64,000 bases of DNA from Fluviicola sp. Its GTDB lineage: Bacteria > Bacteroidota > Bacteroidia > Flavobacteriales_D > Crocinitomicaceae. This document shows positions 44,264 through 53,397 of this stretch, piece after piece (the stretch's first letter is position 1; each line of letters opens with the position of its first letter). The translations under genes were made by a program, and so were the position numbers. The notes beneath the pieces were generated by a model. The model did not search any database. It saw only the letters and a program-made list of their open reading frames with translations, and was not told where the DNA came from. The stretch spans positions 1 through 64,000 of the forward strand of contig NVXU02000012.1 in the NCBI GenBank assembly GCA_002734065.2, in the 5' to 3' direction.

Positions 44264-45196
44264 ATGAAATTATTAATCACAACAACAGTTCTTTTGGCTG
44301 GATCTTTCGCCTTTGCGTCCTCGCATGGGAAGAAGATAACGAAGAAAGAATATGTAGATCAATGGAGTGCAGTTGCTGTAGAGCAGATGCATGAATTTGG
44401 CATTCCGGCAAGTATCACGATGGCGCAAGCGATTCTAGAAAGTGCCAGTGGAAATTCTGATTTAGCAAGAAAAGGAAACAATCATTTTGGCATTAAATGT
44501 CACGGTTGGAAAGGGAAGAAAATGTACAAAGACGATGACAACAAAGACGATTGCTTTCGTGTTTATAAGTCGGCCGATAAATCGTTTCAAGATCACAGTG
44601 ATTTCTTAAAGAAATACAAGCGATATGCTTTTCTTTTTAATTACCAAACAGACGACTATAAATCATGGGCAAAAGGATTGAAAAAGGCGGGTTACGCAAC
44701 CAATCCAAAGTATCCAAATTTGTTGATTACTATTATAGAAGATTTGGGTTTGGATGAATTAGACAAAATCAATGGCCCTCTCATAACGCCCCAGTCACAA
44801 GTGATTGCGAGCGTTGCAAAGGTTGAGAATGCAAGTTCAACATCCAACACGCATCTGATAATGAACCACCAGAAAGGTGTTAGATACGTTGTTGTGAAGA
44901 ATGGCGATACCTTTTATTCCATTGCGAAAGAATTTGATTTATCTCTCAATCAGCTCTATCGTTTTAATGATTTCTCACACCAAAAAGACTTCATCGAAAA
45001 AGGAGACATTGTTTATGTGCAAGCAAAAAAGAAAGGGAATGTTTTTAAAAGAGAAAAAATCGTAATAACAAAAGACATTTCTGTCAATGAATTGTCACAA
45101 ATACATGCTGTGCAAGCAAAGACAATTATGAAATTAAATAAATTAGCCAGTAGTGAAGATATCATTGCTAAAGGTTCAAAAATACTCCTTCGCTAA
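44264..45196 (+). CDS. Secreted glucosaminidase with LysM domains
   Basis: A 310-residue cell-wall hydrolase. It has a signal peptide (LLITTTVLLAGSFAFA) and a glucosaminidase (Mannosyl-glycoprotein endo-beta-N-acetylglucosaminidase, FlgJ-like) domain at about 28-165. The presumed catalytic Glu59 lies in SITMAQAILESASGNSDLA. NNHFGIKCHGWKG and the later FLKKYKRYAFLF match the family. A LysM domain follows (about 206-250, YVVVKNGDTFYSIAKEFDLS, LYRFNDF), and a second weaker LysM-like unit ends the protein (ITKDISVNELSQIHAVQ). It should bind and cut peptidoglycan glycan strands in the periplasm or outside. An (ACA)7 tract precedes the start. Confidence 0.9.
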   Translation: MKLLITTTVLLAGSFAFASSHGKKITKKEYVDQWSAVAVEQMHEFGIPASITMAQAILESASGNSDLARKGNNHFGIKCHGWKGKKMYKDDDNKDDCFRVYKSADKSFQDHSDFLKKYKRYAFLFNYQTDDYKSWAKGLKKAGYATNPKYPNLLITIIEDLGLDELDKINGPLITPQSQVIASVAKVENASSTSNTHLIMNHQKGVRYVVVKNGDTFYSIAKEFDLSLNQLYRFNDFSHQKDFIEKGDIVYVQAKKKGNVFKREKIVITKDISVNELSQIHAVQAKTIMKLNKLASSEDIIAKGSKILLR

Positions 45197-45259
45197 GTCG
45201 CATTGACGAGAAGGTTTTATAGTTTGCGTTGCACTGAAGTTGTTGAAGTGTTGTTGTAG

Positions 45260-45294
45260 AAAAAGGCTTTGGGAAACCAAGGTCTTTTTCGTTT
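45260..45294 (+). terminator. Rho-independent terminator of the glucosaminidase gene
   Basis: A 13-bp stem (45260-45272 with 45277-45289, fully paired in RNA if two G-U wobbles are allowed) closed by a GAAA tetraloop, with a T-rich tail. It lies about 65 bp after the stop. Confidence 0.8.
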
Positions 45295-45324
45295 TTAGTC
45301 ATTTAGGAATACAACAATATTGCT

Positions 45325-45332
45325 TATATTCG
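45325..45332 (+). promoter_or_regulatory. Near-consensus -7 box (TATATTCG)
   Basis: TATATTCG differs from TAnnTTTG at one base and lies about 28 bp before the ATG at 45360, with TTTAG about 19 bp upstream. Probable promoter of the 511-residue gene. Confidence 0.35.
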
Positions 45333-45359
45333 CATTCTCAACATGCAAAGTAAGCACTT

Positions 45360-46895
45360 ATGAAACCATCAACGGAATTATTTAACTTGATTAAATCTCT
45401 GTCAAAATCAGAGAAACGCTTTTTTAAGCTGTCTTCTTCTTTGCAATCTGGTGACAAGAATTATCTAAAAGTATTCGATTTCATTGAGAAACAAGCAACT
45501 TACGATGAAGATTCATTAAAAAGCAGGTTCAAGAATGAAGTTTTCATAAAACATTTGCCTTCAGAAAAAAATCACCTCTACAAGCTTATTATGAAAAGCT
45601 TGAGAATGTATTCCAGCGGTCAATCCATTGGCAGTGTTCTAGCAGAAGATTTAAAAAACATAGAAATCCTATACAACAAAGCACTTTATAAGGAGTGCAG
45701 TAAATTCGTTACAAGAGCAAAAGCGACTGCTCAAAAGCATGAGAAATTTTACTTTCTGTATGAATTAATCGGCTGGGAAAAGAAATTAATCGATTCTGCC
45801 TACGAAGCGGGAGAATTCTCAATGAATTTGGACGCATTGAATGAAGAAGAAGAACAGGTTATTGCAAAACTTCGGAATTTGGCAGAATACGTTGTCCTTT
45901 ACGCAAAAGTAAATTTGATTTTTAGAAGTGGAGGGTTTACACGAAACGAGAAAGAAAAGCAAGTTGTCGATGACATTGCACAGCATTACTTAATTAGTGG
46001 AAAAAACACCGCTATTTCGACAAATGCAGCTTCAATTTGCTACTATATCAAAGGTTTGTGCGCTGCAACCAATAGAAATTACAAGGACAGTTATACCTTT
46101 TTCAGTAGAACGAAGGAGATTTTGGACAACAATCCCTTGATTAGAGATGAAGCGGCAAAAAGATACGTTCTGACACTGACTCACTTACTGCGTTGCTATA
46201 TAGACAATTATGAATTTGACAAAGCGAAGGAAATGATACTCATCATTCGTGAACTGCAATCAAAAAAAGCCTTCAAGTCCATCGATATAAAAGTGCAAAT
46301 TTTCGCAAAAACCTATGATCAAGAGCTAATTCTCCTTCATTCTCAAGGCAAATTTATCGAGAGTGTAGAATTGATTCCGGAGGTTGAAAGTCAACACAAA
46401 TCTTTGCTCGGAAAAGTGAGTAAAGAGATGGAAACGCTGCTTACATATAGCAAGTCCTACAGTTATTTTGGCATTGGTGATTTTAAAAAAGCCTTGCATT
46501 ACTTGAATGACGTCCTCAATGACAATGTTCAGAATTTGAGGCAGGATATTTTCAGTTTTTCTAAATTATTGAACTTAATCATCCACTATGAACTGGGTAA
46601 TTACGATTTTATCGAGTACGAGGTTCGTTCGACCAATAGATATTTGGTTAAACATGAACGAGATTTTAAAATTGAAATCGTTTGCGTCCAATACATTCGA
46701 AAGTTGGCAAAGATGCATATCGAGAAAAACCGTGTTGAATTACTTCAAAAAATGAAGATTGAGATTGATAAACTGCTAAAAGACCACAATGAGAGCGTGA
46801 TTTTGGAGTATTTCAACATTTCTGCATGGATTCAAAGTAAATTGAAGAAAATAACATTTAGCGAGGCCGTTCGAGAAGAGAATAGGATTCAGTAA
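45360..46895 (+). CDS. Cytosolic alpha-helical (TPR-like) protein of unknown function
   Basis: A 511-residue protein without signal peptide or membrane helices, predicted to be almost entirely helical. Segments such as [29 protein letters not shown] and [21 protein letters not shown] have the spacing of degenerate TPR units. The N-terminus ([21 protein letters not shown]) is conserved, to my knowledge, in a family restricted to Bacteroidota. A scaffold or regulatory role is plausible from the fold type. It has its own near-consensus promoter and is followed by proS after about 90 bp. Confidence 0.7.
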   Translation: MKPSTELFNLIKSLSKSEKRFFKLSSSLQSGDKNYLKVFDFIEKQATYDEDSLKSRFKNEVFIKHLPSEKNHLYKLIMKSLRMYSSGQSIGSVLAEDLKNIEILYNKALYKECSKFVTRAKATAQKHEKFYFLYELIGWEKKLIDSAYEAGEFSMNLDALNEEEEQVIAKLRNLAEYVVLYAKVNLIFRSGGFTRNEKEKQVVDDIAQHYLISGKNTAISTNAASICYYIKGLCAATNRNYKDSYTFFSRTKEILDNNPLIRDEAAKRYVLTLTHLLRCYIDNYEFDKAKEMILIIRELQSKKAFKSIDIKVQIFAKTYDQELILLHSQGKFIESVELIPEVESQHKSLLGKVSKEMETLLTYSKSYSYFGIGDFKKALHYLNDVLNDNVQNLRQDIFSFSKLLNLIIHYELGNYDFIEYEVRSTNRYLVKHERDFKIEIVCVQYIRKLAKMHIEKNRVELLQKMKIEIDKLLKDHNESVILEYFNISAWIQSKLKKITFSEAVREENRIQ

Positions 46896-46986
46896 TAATA
46901 ATTACGGAACTGTTATATTTCAATCTTTTATTGCTGTTGCAACAATTGATTTTACTACTTTTACATTCTTAAAATCAATCAATAAA

Positions 46987-48465
46987 ATGGGGCAAAAGTA
47001 CACAACGCGCGAGCAGGATTACTCAAAATGGTATAATGAAATTGTTTCTCGTGCAGATTTAGCTGAAAACTCTGATGTAAGAGGCTGTATGGTTATCAAA
47101 CCTTATGGTTTTGCTATCTGGGAGAAAATGAAAGAGATTTTGGATAAAAAGTTCAAAGAAACAGGTCATTCCAACGCGTATTTCCCCTTATTTATTCCGA
47201 AAAGCCTCTTTGAAGCAGAAGAAAAAAATGCAGAAGGTTTTGCAAAAGAATGCGCTATCGTAACGCATCACAGGTTAATCAATGATCCTGATAATCCAGG
47301 AAAATTAATTGTTGACCCAAAAGCAAAATTGGAAGAAGAGCTAATTGTTCGACCGACTTCTGAAGCTATTATTTGGAGTACCTATAAAAAATGGATACAA
47401 TCTTACAGAGATTTGCCGATACTAATTAATCAATGGGCAAATGTTGTCCGTTGGGAAATGAGAACCCGTATTTTCTTAAGAACAGCCGAGTTTTTATGGC
47501 AAGAAGGTCATACTGCTCACGCAACCAAAGCAGAAGCAATGGAAGAGGCTGCTTTAATGAACCGTGTATATGCCAATTTTGCAGAAAAATACATGGCGAT
47601 GCCAGTCATTCAAGGAATGAAAACAGAATCTGAACGATTTGCAGGAGCAGACGAAACTTTTTGCATCGAAGCAATGATGCAAGATGGAAAAGCATTGCAA
47701 GCTGGAACTTCTCACTTTTTAGGTCAAAATTTCGCCAAAGCATTTGATGTTAAATTCACCACCAAAGAAGGAAAGCAAGAACATGTTTGGGCTTCATCAT
47801 GGGGTGTTTCAACGCGATTGATGGGAGCATTGATTATGACGCATTCCGATGACGATGGATTGGTTTTACCTCCAGAATTAGCACCAATTCAAGTGGTGGC
47901 TGTGCCAATTTACAAGTCAGAAGAGGAATTGGCTCAAATTTCAGAGAAAATGAATGCATTGGGAGAACTTCTAGCAGAAAAAGGCATTTCTTTCAAATTT
48001 GATGATGATGATAATCGTCGTCCAGGATGGAAATTTGCAGAATACGAAGCAAAAGGTGTTCCGATTCGTCTCGCAATGGGACCGAGAGATTTGCAAAATG
48101 GCAAGATTGAAGTTGCTCGTCGTGACACGAAAACCAAAGAAATTATTGAGTTCAATGGAGTAGAGGGGTACATCGCCAACTTGCTCAAAGAAATTCAAGA
48201 GAATCTTTTTAGAAGGGCATCTGATTTTAGAGCGTCTAATATGAGAGAGATTGATTCTTACGAAGATTTTAAAGTGAAAATAGAATCAGAAGGTGGATTT
48301 TTCCTAGCTCATTGGGATGGAACAGCAGAAACGGAAGAGAAAATTAAGAATGAAACCAAGGCAACGATAAGATGCATCCCATTGGATAGAGATGCTGAAG
48401 AAGGTCTCTGCATGGTTACTGGTGCAAAATCATCGGGCAGAGTTATTTTTGCAAAAGCATATTAA
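46987..48465 (+). CDS. proS: Prolyl-tRNA synthetase (archaeal/eukaryotic-type)
   Basis: A 492-residue class II aminoacyl-tRNA synthetase that charges tRNA-Pro. The N-terminus ([23 protein letters not shown]) and the C-terminal zinc-like/editing-free architecture are those of ProS type 3, the shorter form without the bacterial INS editing domain. Class II motifs are visible: [17 protein letters not shown] (motif 2 region), [26 protein letters not shown], and the motif 3 region [17 protein letters not shown]. The anticodon-binding domain spans roughly 290-390, and the extreme C-terminus ends in Tyr, as is usual for this subgroup. The next gene follows after 19 bp. Confidence 0.95.
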   Translation: MGQKYTTREQDYSKWYNEIVSRADLAENSDVRGCMVIKPYGFAIWEKMKEILDKKFKETGHSNAYFPLFIPKSLFEAEEKNAEGFAKECAIVTHHRLINDPDNPGKLIVDPKAKLEEELIVRPTSEAIIWSTYKKWIQSYRDLPILINQWANVVRWEMRTRIFLRTAEFLWQEGHTAHATKAEAMEEAALMNRVYANFAEKYMAMPVIQGMKTESERFAGADETFCIEAMMQDGKALQAGTSHFLGQNFAKAFDVKFTTKEGKQEHVWASSWGVSTRLMGALIMTHSDDDGLVLPPELAPIQVVAVPIYKSEEELAQISEKMNALGELLAEKGISFKFDDDDNRRPGWKFAEYEAKGVPIRLAMGPRDLQNGKIEVARRDTKTKEIIEFNGVEGYIANLLKEIQENLFRRASDFRASNMREIDSYEDFKVKIESEGGFFLAHWDGTAETEEKIKNETKATIRCIPLDRDAEEGLCMVTGAKSSGRVIFAKAY

Positions 48466-48484
48466 TCAATAGAAAAACGAAAAA

Positions 48485-49183
48485 ATGGACTTGAAACACG
48501 ATCACAAAGAACGAAGAGAGCAAATTATTGACTTATTGTTGAATAAAGCCGCTCTGAAACAAGATATTGCTGATTATTCTGAAAGTGTTCTCGCAAGATT
48601 CAAGAAGACTATTCAAAAAGAACTGGATGAACTTAGAAAATCAGTGGACGATACCCGAGTTCGTTTAGAATATAAGGACAACGGGAAATATGAGTTTCGT
48701 GTGAATATTGGTTCTGATGCTCTTGTTTTTCAATTGCACACCAATGTTTTTAGGTTTGATGATGACAATCCACTCTGGAAATCAAAGTACCTTGAATCCA
48801 ATGGTGCTAATGGTTATTTTGCGACCATTAACATTTATAACTTCTTGGCAGAATCTGTCGAGAAAGTTAGGTTAAATGATGCAGGTTATCTCATAGGTCG
48901 AATATTTCTGAACCACGAAGAACACTTTATGGTGGAGGGAAAAGGACAGTTAGGTTTTCTGTTTAGAGACTATGAGAACAGTAAATTATCTGACGCCGTA
49001 ATTTGCCAAGTTATTCAAGCATCTTTAATCTTTGCCGTTGAGTTTGACCTAATTACACCGCCTTATGACTTGGTGCAAGAAGTTTCTTTGATGCAAATAA
49101 ATGCCATTAGTTCTGACTTGCATATTGCCACTGGGAAAAGACTCGGTTTTAAATTCAGTGCAGAAGAGAAAAATATTTTTTAA
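48485..49183 (+). CDS. Conserved cytosolic protein of unknown function
   Basis: A 232-residue soluble protein. It starts with a charged helical region (HKERREQIIDLLLNKAALKQDIADYS, then a coiled coil to about residue 55) and continues as an alpha/beta domain containing YEFRVNIGSDALVFQLHTNVFRFDDDNP and YFATINIYNFLAESVEKVRLNDAGYLIGRIFLN. I recognise no named family, although similar proteins seem common in Bacteroidota. It probably shares a transcript with proS (19-bp gap). No catalytic motif is seen. Confidence 0.7.
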   Translation: MDLKHDHKERREQIIDLLLNKAALKQDIADYSESVLARFKKTIQKELDELRKSVDDTRVRLEYKDNGKYEFRVNIGSDALVFQLHTNVFRFDDDNPLWKSKYLESNGANGYFATINIYNFLAESVEKVRLNDAGYLIGRIFLNHEEHFMVEGKGQLGFLFRDYENSKLSDAVICQVIQASLIFAVEFDLITPPYDLVQEVSLMQINAISSDLHIATGKRLGFKFSAEEKNIF

Positions 49184-49199
49184 AAAAAAGTATTTTTCG

Positions 49200-49230
49200 T
49201 TTGTTATTAAAGATTTTCACTCTATATTTG
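49200..49230 (+). promoter_or_regulatory. Promoter of the tRNA-Glu pair
   Basis: TTTG at 49200-49203, 19 bp, then TATATTTG at 49223-49230: a complete match to the Bacteroidota -33/-7 consensus with ideal spacing. Transcription would start near 49235, about 30 bp before the first tRNA. Confidence 0.8.
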
Positions 49231-49264
49231 CACTCCCAAAACTGGGAAATTGAAATATTTAGTT

Positions 49265-49336
49265 GGCCCATTCGTCTAGTGGTTAGGACCTCAGGTTTTC
49301 ATCCTGGAAACAGGAGTTCGATTCTCCTATGGGCTA
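49265..49336 (+). tRNA. tRNA-Glu (anticodon TTC), copy 1
   Basis: A 72-nt cloverleaf. The acceptor stem is GGCCCAT with ATGGGCT (a G-U first pair, as often seen in tRNA-Glu), the anticodon loop TTTTCAT gives anticodon TTC, the T loop is GTTCGATTC, and the discriminator is A. CCA is not fully encoded (the DNA reads ACA). Confidence 0.97.
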
Positions 49337-49351
49337 CAACTAAAAAATAAT

Positions 49352-49423
49352 GGCCCATTCGTCTAGTGGTTAGGACCTCAGGTTTTCATCCTGGAAACAG
49401 GAGTTCGATTCTCCTATGGGCTA
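49352..49423 (+). tRNA. tRNA-Glu (anticodon TTC), copy 2
   Basis: Identical in all 72 bases to copy 1, 15 bp downstream, and probably processed from the same transcript. Confidence 0.97.
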
Positions 49424-49477
49424 CAGTAAATGAAATTAAAAAAAAAGCGGTAAAGCGCAAAATTAAAAAGAAAGAAT

Positions 49478-49729
49478 ATGGCAAATCATAAGTCAGCAAT
49501 CAAGAGAATTAGATCAAACGAATCAAAAAGATTGCGTAATAAATTTCAGCACAAGACAACTCGAAATGCTATTCGTAAGTTTAGAGAAACAAGCAATAAG
49601 AAAGAGGCAGAAGCAATGCTTCCTAGTATCTTTGGAATGTTGGATAAATTGGCGAAAAGAAACATTATTCATAAGAATAAAGCAGCTAATCTTAAGTCTG
49701 GTTTGAAAGTAAGAGTAAATACACTCTAA
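49478..49729 (+). CDS. rpsT: 30S ribosomal protein S20
   Basis: An 83-residue basic protein with the S20 signature: [21 protein letters not shown] at the start, and the helical body [19 protein letters not shown]. It binds 16S rRNA near the base of the small subunit. It starts 54 bp after the second tRNA-Glu and is followed by a good terminator, so tRNAs and rpsT may be one transcription unit read from the tRNA promoter. Confidence 0.96.
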   Translation: MANHKSAIKRIRSNESKRLRNKFQHKTTRNAIRKFRETSNKKEAEAMLPSIFGMLDKLAKRNIIHKNKAANLKSGLKVRVNTL

Positions 49730-49753
49730 TCTTCATTGATTGAAAATTTTAGA

Positions 49754-49776
49754 AGAGGGCATTGCCCTCTTTTTTT
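49754..49776 (+). terminator. Rho-independent terminator of rpsT
   Basis: Stem AGAGGGC / GCCCTCT with a 3-nt loop, followed by seven or more T residues, 25 bp after the stop. Confidence 0.9.
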
Positions 49777-49841
49777 ATACCTTTACTTTTTTGAGTAGAA
49801 ATGTAATACATGCTATCAATCATTCGTTTGTTTAAAGTACA

Positions 49842-51563
49842 ATGAGAATTTATTCACTTATTTTTTTAATTTTTCTTTGCAAAGCCTCCTATGCCCAGCT
49901 GGTAGTGGAGTTCGACACCTTGACTTATTCTTCTGAAATGAATAGTTCACTGGATTCTATCGATATTTCAGGTGCCGATTACCCTTCTACCTTCGATGGA
50001 GGCGTCGCAATCACCTCTCCTTACGGACTTTCCGTTTCTTCTTTGTTCAATAATTACACGACCCCAACTTTTCTTCCGAATACCCATTGGAAAAAAATGA
50101 GTTTCTCTGCTTTGCCGCATTTAGGTTTCTCTTATTCTTTTGGTGGACAAGGGAGTCAGTTTATTAAAGCGAGATATGAGCAAGCTTTTTCCGACTCAAT
50201 GAATTTGAACATTAGCTACCAGAAAAGGTCAGGAATTGGGAGCATTAGAAATGCAAACTTCTCTGTGGATGATTTCACCCTCCAGTTTCAACGATTGGGG
50301 AGGTTCTATTCTGCAAGTCTTAAAGGTAGTTTTCACGGGGCTAAAATAAATCACCCAGGTGGAGTAGCAACGGACACGCTCATTCAAGATTTCGGTTTGG
50401 ATTTTTCTCCAGTGAATAAAGACAATGCCAATAGTCGGAGTCGTGTGGGTAGAATTCAATTGAACAATTATTTTGACTTTGTTAAAGATACATTGATTTC
50501 TACGGGATTTATCTCCAACCATTTTTATGAAATCAAAAATAGAATCTATTTAGAAGAAGATTCCATCGCTACTATTTATAGTTCTGTCTTTATTGATAGC
50601 CTTGGAACAAGGGATCAGTTCAACAATGCGAGTATAGCAAACGGTGGCGGTGCTTATTTCCTATCCAAACGCTTCTATTTGGATGCTCTTTTGAACTATA
50701 CCTATAGAGAATACCAAAATTTGGGGCAAAAAGAGTACATTTCTGAGATAGGTTTCACTTCAACTGCTCGACTGACCCTTAAAAATAGTGCTATTGAGAA
50801 TGATCTTCGCTTTAACTTAGTAGGTCGATTCAATGAGTTCAGAGAATACCTTTCTGCTACTTATTCTTCTGAAAAACTGTCGCTTGGTGCAAATTTTCTC
50901 TACGAACAAAAAGCACCGACCTATTTTCAAAGAATGTACTTGAGCAATACCAGTAATTACCAATTAATGAATGCCACTTTACAAAAATGGCTAAAAGCAA
51001 CAGGAATTGTTAAATACCAAGCGAGTGAGAATGTTAGTGCAAGTGTTTTTGGAGAGTTAGCAACAATAGGTTCTTATTATCAATTCAACGGAGGTGATTG
51101 GAACAATGTGAATGCAACGGTTTCAATGGCGAGCATAGGTGTTAAATCTGCATTGAAGTTAGGCGTGCTGAATATCCATCCTCGGTTTGTTTATTCTACA
51201 AGTAGCAATGACTTCTTACCAAAAATTCAAGCATCAAGTCGCTTATTTTTGAAAGGAAAGTTATTCAAGGATAAAAAATTAGAAGCCATCTTGGGAGTCG
51301 ATGTTTCTTACATTTCTCAATTCAGCACCAAAACTTATGTTCCATCAATGGATACTTATGATTGGTCTGTATTTGGCTCGCCTTTTACTGAACAGACTAA
51401 TTTACACGCTTTTATAAGTTTAGGCATCTCTAAGTTTAGGTTTTTCTTCAGGTACGAGAACATCGGTTATTTCTGGGCAGATAAACAAAGTCAGGTAGTT
51501 GCTAATTATCCTATTGCAGGCCCAAGAATGAGGTTGGGCATGACGTGGGATTTCTTTAATTAG
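49842..51563 (+). CDS. Putative outer-membrane porin (Bacteroidota Porin_10-like)
   Basis: A 573-residue protein with a signal peptide (LIFLIFLCKASYAQ) and many alternating beta strands, e.g. FKARYEQAF-type and FYSASLKGSFHGAKINHPGG, ending in RMRLGMTWDFF with a terminal aromatic residue typical of outer-membrane barrels. The N-terminal plug-like region (TLTYSSEMNSSLDSIDISGADYPS) and length fit the putative-porin family (Porin_10) common in this phylum. It probably lets small solutes cross the outer membrane; specificity is unknown. It follows the rpsT terminator, so it needs its own promoter; no consensus match was found. Confidence 0.75.
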   Translation: MRIYSLIFLIFLCKASYAQLVVEFDTLTYSSEMNSSLDSIDISGADYPSTFDGGVAITSPYGLSVSSLFNNYTTPTFLPNTHWKKMSFSALPHLGFSYSFGGQGSQFIKARYEQAFSDSMNLNISYQKRSGIGSIRNANFSVDDFTLQFQRLGRFYSASLKGSFHGAKINHPGGVATDTLIQDFGLDFSPVNKDNANSRSRVGRIQLNNYFDFVKDTLISTGFISNHFYEIKNRIYLEEDSIATIYSSVFIDSLGTRDQFNNASIANGGGAYFLSKRFYLDALLNYTYREYQNLGQKEYISEIGFTSTARLTLKNSAIENDLRFNLVGRFNEFREYLSATYSSEKLSLGANFLYEQKAPTYFQRMYLSNTSNYQLMNATLQKWLKATGIVKYQASENVSASVFGELATIGSYYQFNGGDWNNVNATVSMASIGVKSALKLGVLNIHPRFVYSTSSNDFLPKIQASSRLFLKGKLFKDKKLEAILGVDVSYISQFSTKTYVPSMDTYDWSVFGSPFTEQTNLHAFISLGISKFRFFFRYENIGYFWADKQSQVVANYPIAGPRMRLGMTWDFFN

Positions 51564-51722
51564 GAGGGGGGTAGTATATGAAGCCGTTGGGAGTTTGAAA
51601 GTCTTAACTTTCGGTTTGTCTATATTTTTGTTTACAAGTGTTTATTTTTATTTAATCTACTGTTAGCTAATTGTTTAGTCACGGTGTTATGGCTTTTTAT
51701 GCTTTGTCTTAAGTTTAGAATT

Positions 51723-52199
51723 TTATTTATTCATTTTCACCTTGAATTTACCCTCAGTAATTTGTTTAGTAATGTTGTCATTCTTTGCTGAAAAAGAAAA
51801 TTCACCTATTAAATAATCGCCCTTTTCTGTCAATGTAATTGTTCCTTCCCCTCTATGCTTTGAGACTATCCAAGGAATATTATTATGAGTATATATCATA
51901 TTGCCCTTCTTATTAGTTGCTTTGCCCATGTTGTAAGTTGATGGTCCATTATCATAAACTATATGAAACAAGATTTTCTCTGATTTATCTTTACTTATTC
52001 CATATAGATCAATCTGATCATCAAATTTATTATAGATGGGATTATCTGAGTAAAATTTTACTCCATTTATCTTTGCACTCATAAAGACGTCAGTATTCGC
52101 TTGAATTACCGCATTATTGCTTTCTGGTTTATTTTTTTTAGTGTCAGAGCAAGCTGATGTTACTATTAATATTAATAGGATTGTAATTAGTTTTTTCAT
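51723..52199 (-). CDS. Predicted lipoprotein of unknown function
   Basis: A 158-residue protein with a textbook lipoprotein signal (LITILLILIVTSAC, then SDTKKNK). The mature part starts MSAKINGVKFYSDNP, and later YLIGEFSFSAKN and ITEGKFKVKM form beta strands. This arrangement (a modified-from-INGV-F start, a G-FSF strand and a final T-G-F strand) is common among small Bacteroidota lipoproteins of the DUF6252-like type, an assignment I hold only weakly. It should be anchored in the outer or inner membrane. It stands alone, with no operon partner. Confidence 0.7.
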   Translation of the reverse strand: MKKLITILLILIVTSACSDTKKNKPESNNAVIQANTDVFMSAKINGVKFYSDNPIYNKFDDQIDLYGISKDKSEKILFHIVYDNGPSTYNMGKATNKKGNMIYTHNNIPWIVSKHRGEGTITLTEKGDYLIGEFSFSAKNDNITKQITEGKFKVKMNK

Positions 52200-52650
52200 A
52201 ATGTATTGTTTTAATTTTATATGTATTCCTTGTTTATATTTTTTTCGATTTATTCAGACTTCTTGGGCATTCGTTTTAATTGTACATAACCGACCGTGAA
52301 TAGCACATAAATGCAACACAGTTCTTTTATTCCTCTCTAAATATACTAAACTTTAATCTACCCAATCAAAAGTATCAACACAAAATAAACGTTCCCCCTT
52401 CAAAACAATAAAAGCAGTGAAACTGGCGCCTCACTGCTTTAACCTAACCTACTTTTTACAACTAAACCTGAGGTAAATATATCGATTTCGATTTGGTTTA
52501 GACGTGTAATACCCCCTTAAATGAATATTTCTCACTTTTCAGTTATCAATTCAATAGTTTCAATGATAGATTCGTCAGTTTTGCTAAAACATTTTTCTAT
52601 AAAAGCGACTATTTGCTCAATTCCTTTATCTTTGACAAAAAATAAATAGA
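52200..52650. other. 451-bp intergenic region with a strong hairpin
   Basis: No gene is seen. A perfect 10-bp stem (AAAGCAGTGA at 52411-52420 with TCACTGCTTT at 52431-52440, 10-nt loop) sits in the middle, far from any stop codon. A second weak dyad (TAAACC/GGTTTA) follows at about 52464-52500. A -7 box for fabG closes the region. Confidence 0.55.
52627..52634 (+). promoter_or_regulatory. -7 box (TATCTTTG) for fabG
   Basis: An exact TAnnTTTG match 16 bp before the fabG ATG, giving a very short leader. No clear -33 element at the standard distance. Confidence 0.45.
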
Positions 52651-53397
52651 ATGAAATTATTGCAAGATAAAGTAGTGTTGATTACCGGAGCTTCTAGAGG
52701 AATTGGTAAAGAAATAGCCAAAGAATGTGCAAAACAAGGTGCGCAAGTGGCTTTTACATTTCTTTCTTCCGAAGAAAAAGCAAAAGCATTGGAAGCAGAA
52801 TTGTCTTCTGAAGGTTCTAAAGCGAAAGGGTTTAAGTCGGATGCTTCTAAATTTGATGAAGCTCAAGCACTTGTTGACCAAGTTATCGAAGAATTCGGAA
52901 CGGTTGACGTTTTGGTGAACAATGCGGGAATCACAAGAGATACTTTATTGATGCGTATGTCTGAACAGCAATGGGATGACGTAATGAATACCAACTTAAA
53001 ATCTGCATTCAACTTAACAAAGGCAGTAATGCGCCCAATGTTGAAAGCAAGACAAGGTTCTATTATTAACATGTCGTCTGTTGTCGGGGTGAGTGGAAAT
53101 GCTGGGCAATCCAATTATGCAGCGTCTAAAGCAGGTCTTATTGGGTTCACGAAGTCAATTGCACAAGAATTAGGTTCAAGAAGCATCCGTTGCAACGCAA
53201 TTGCTCCTGGGTTTATCGAAACAGAAATGACCGAAGCATTGGACGAAAAAGTCGTGAATGAATGGAGGCAGTCTATCCCTTTAAAACGGGGAGGTTCAAC
53301 CTTAGATGTTGCCAACTTGGTGGTGTTCTTAGGTTCAGACATGTCAACCTATATCACTGGACAAACCATTAATGTTTGCGGTGGAATGTTAACGTGA
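52651..53397 (+). CDS. fabG: 3-oxoacyl-[acyl-carrier-protein] reductase
   Basis: A 248-residue short-chain dehydrogenase that reduces 3-oxoacyl-ACP with NADPH in fatty-acid elongation. The cofactor motif TGASRGIGKE, the NNAG motif (NNAGITRDTLLMRM, strongly FabG-like) and the catalytic residues Ser143, Tyr156 and Lys160 (SNYAASKAG) are intact. The C-terminus ends GQTINVCGGMLT, as in FabG. The last 9 bases overlap the stop end of the convergent ABC transporter gene. Confidence 0.94.
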   Translation: MKLLQDKVVLITGASRGIGKEIAKECAKQGAQVAFTFLSSEEKAKALEAELSSEGSKAKGFKSDASKFDEAQALVDQVIEEFGTVDVLVNNAGITRDTLLMRMSEQQWDDVMNTNLKSAFNLTKAVMRPMLKARQGSIINMSSVVGVSGNAGQSNYAASKAGLIGFTKSIAQELGSRSIRCNAIAPGFIETEMTEALDEKVVNEWRQSIPLKRGGSTLDVANLVVFLGSDMSTYITGQTINVCGGMLT

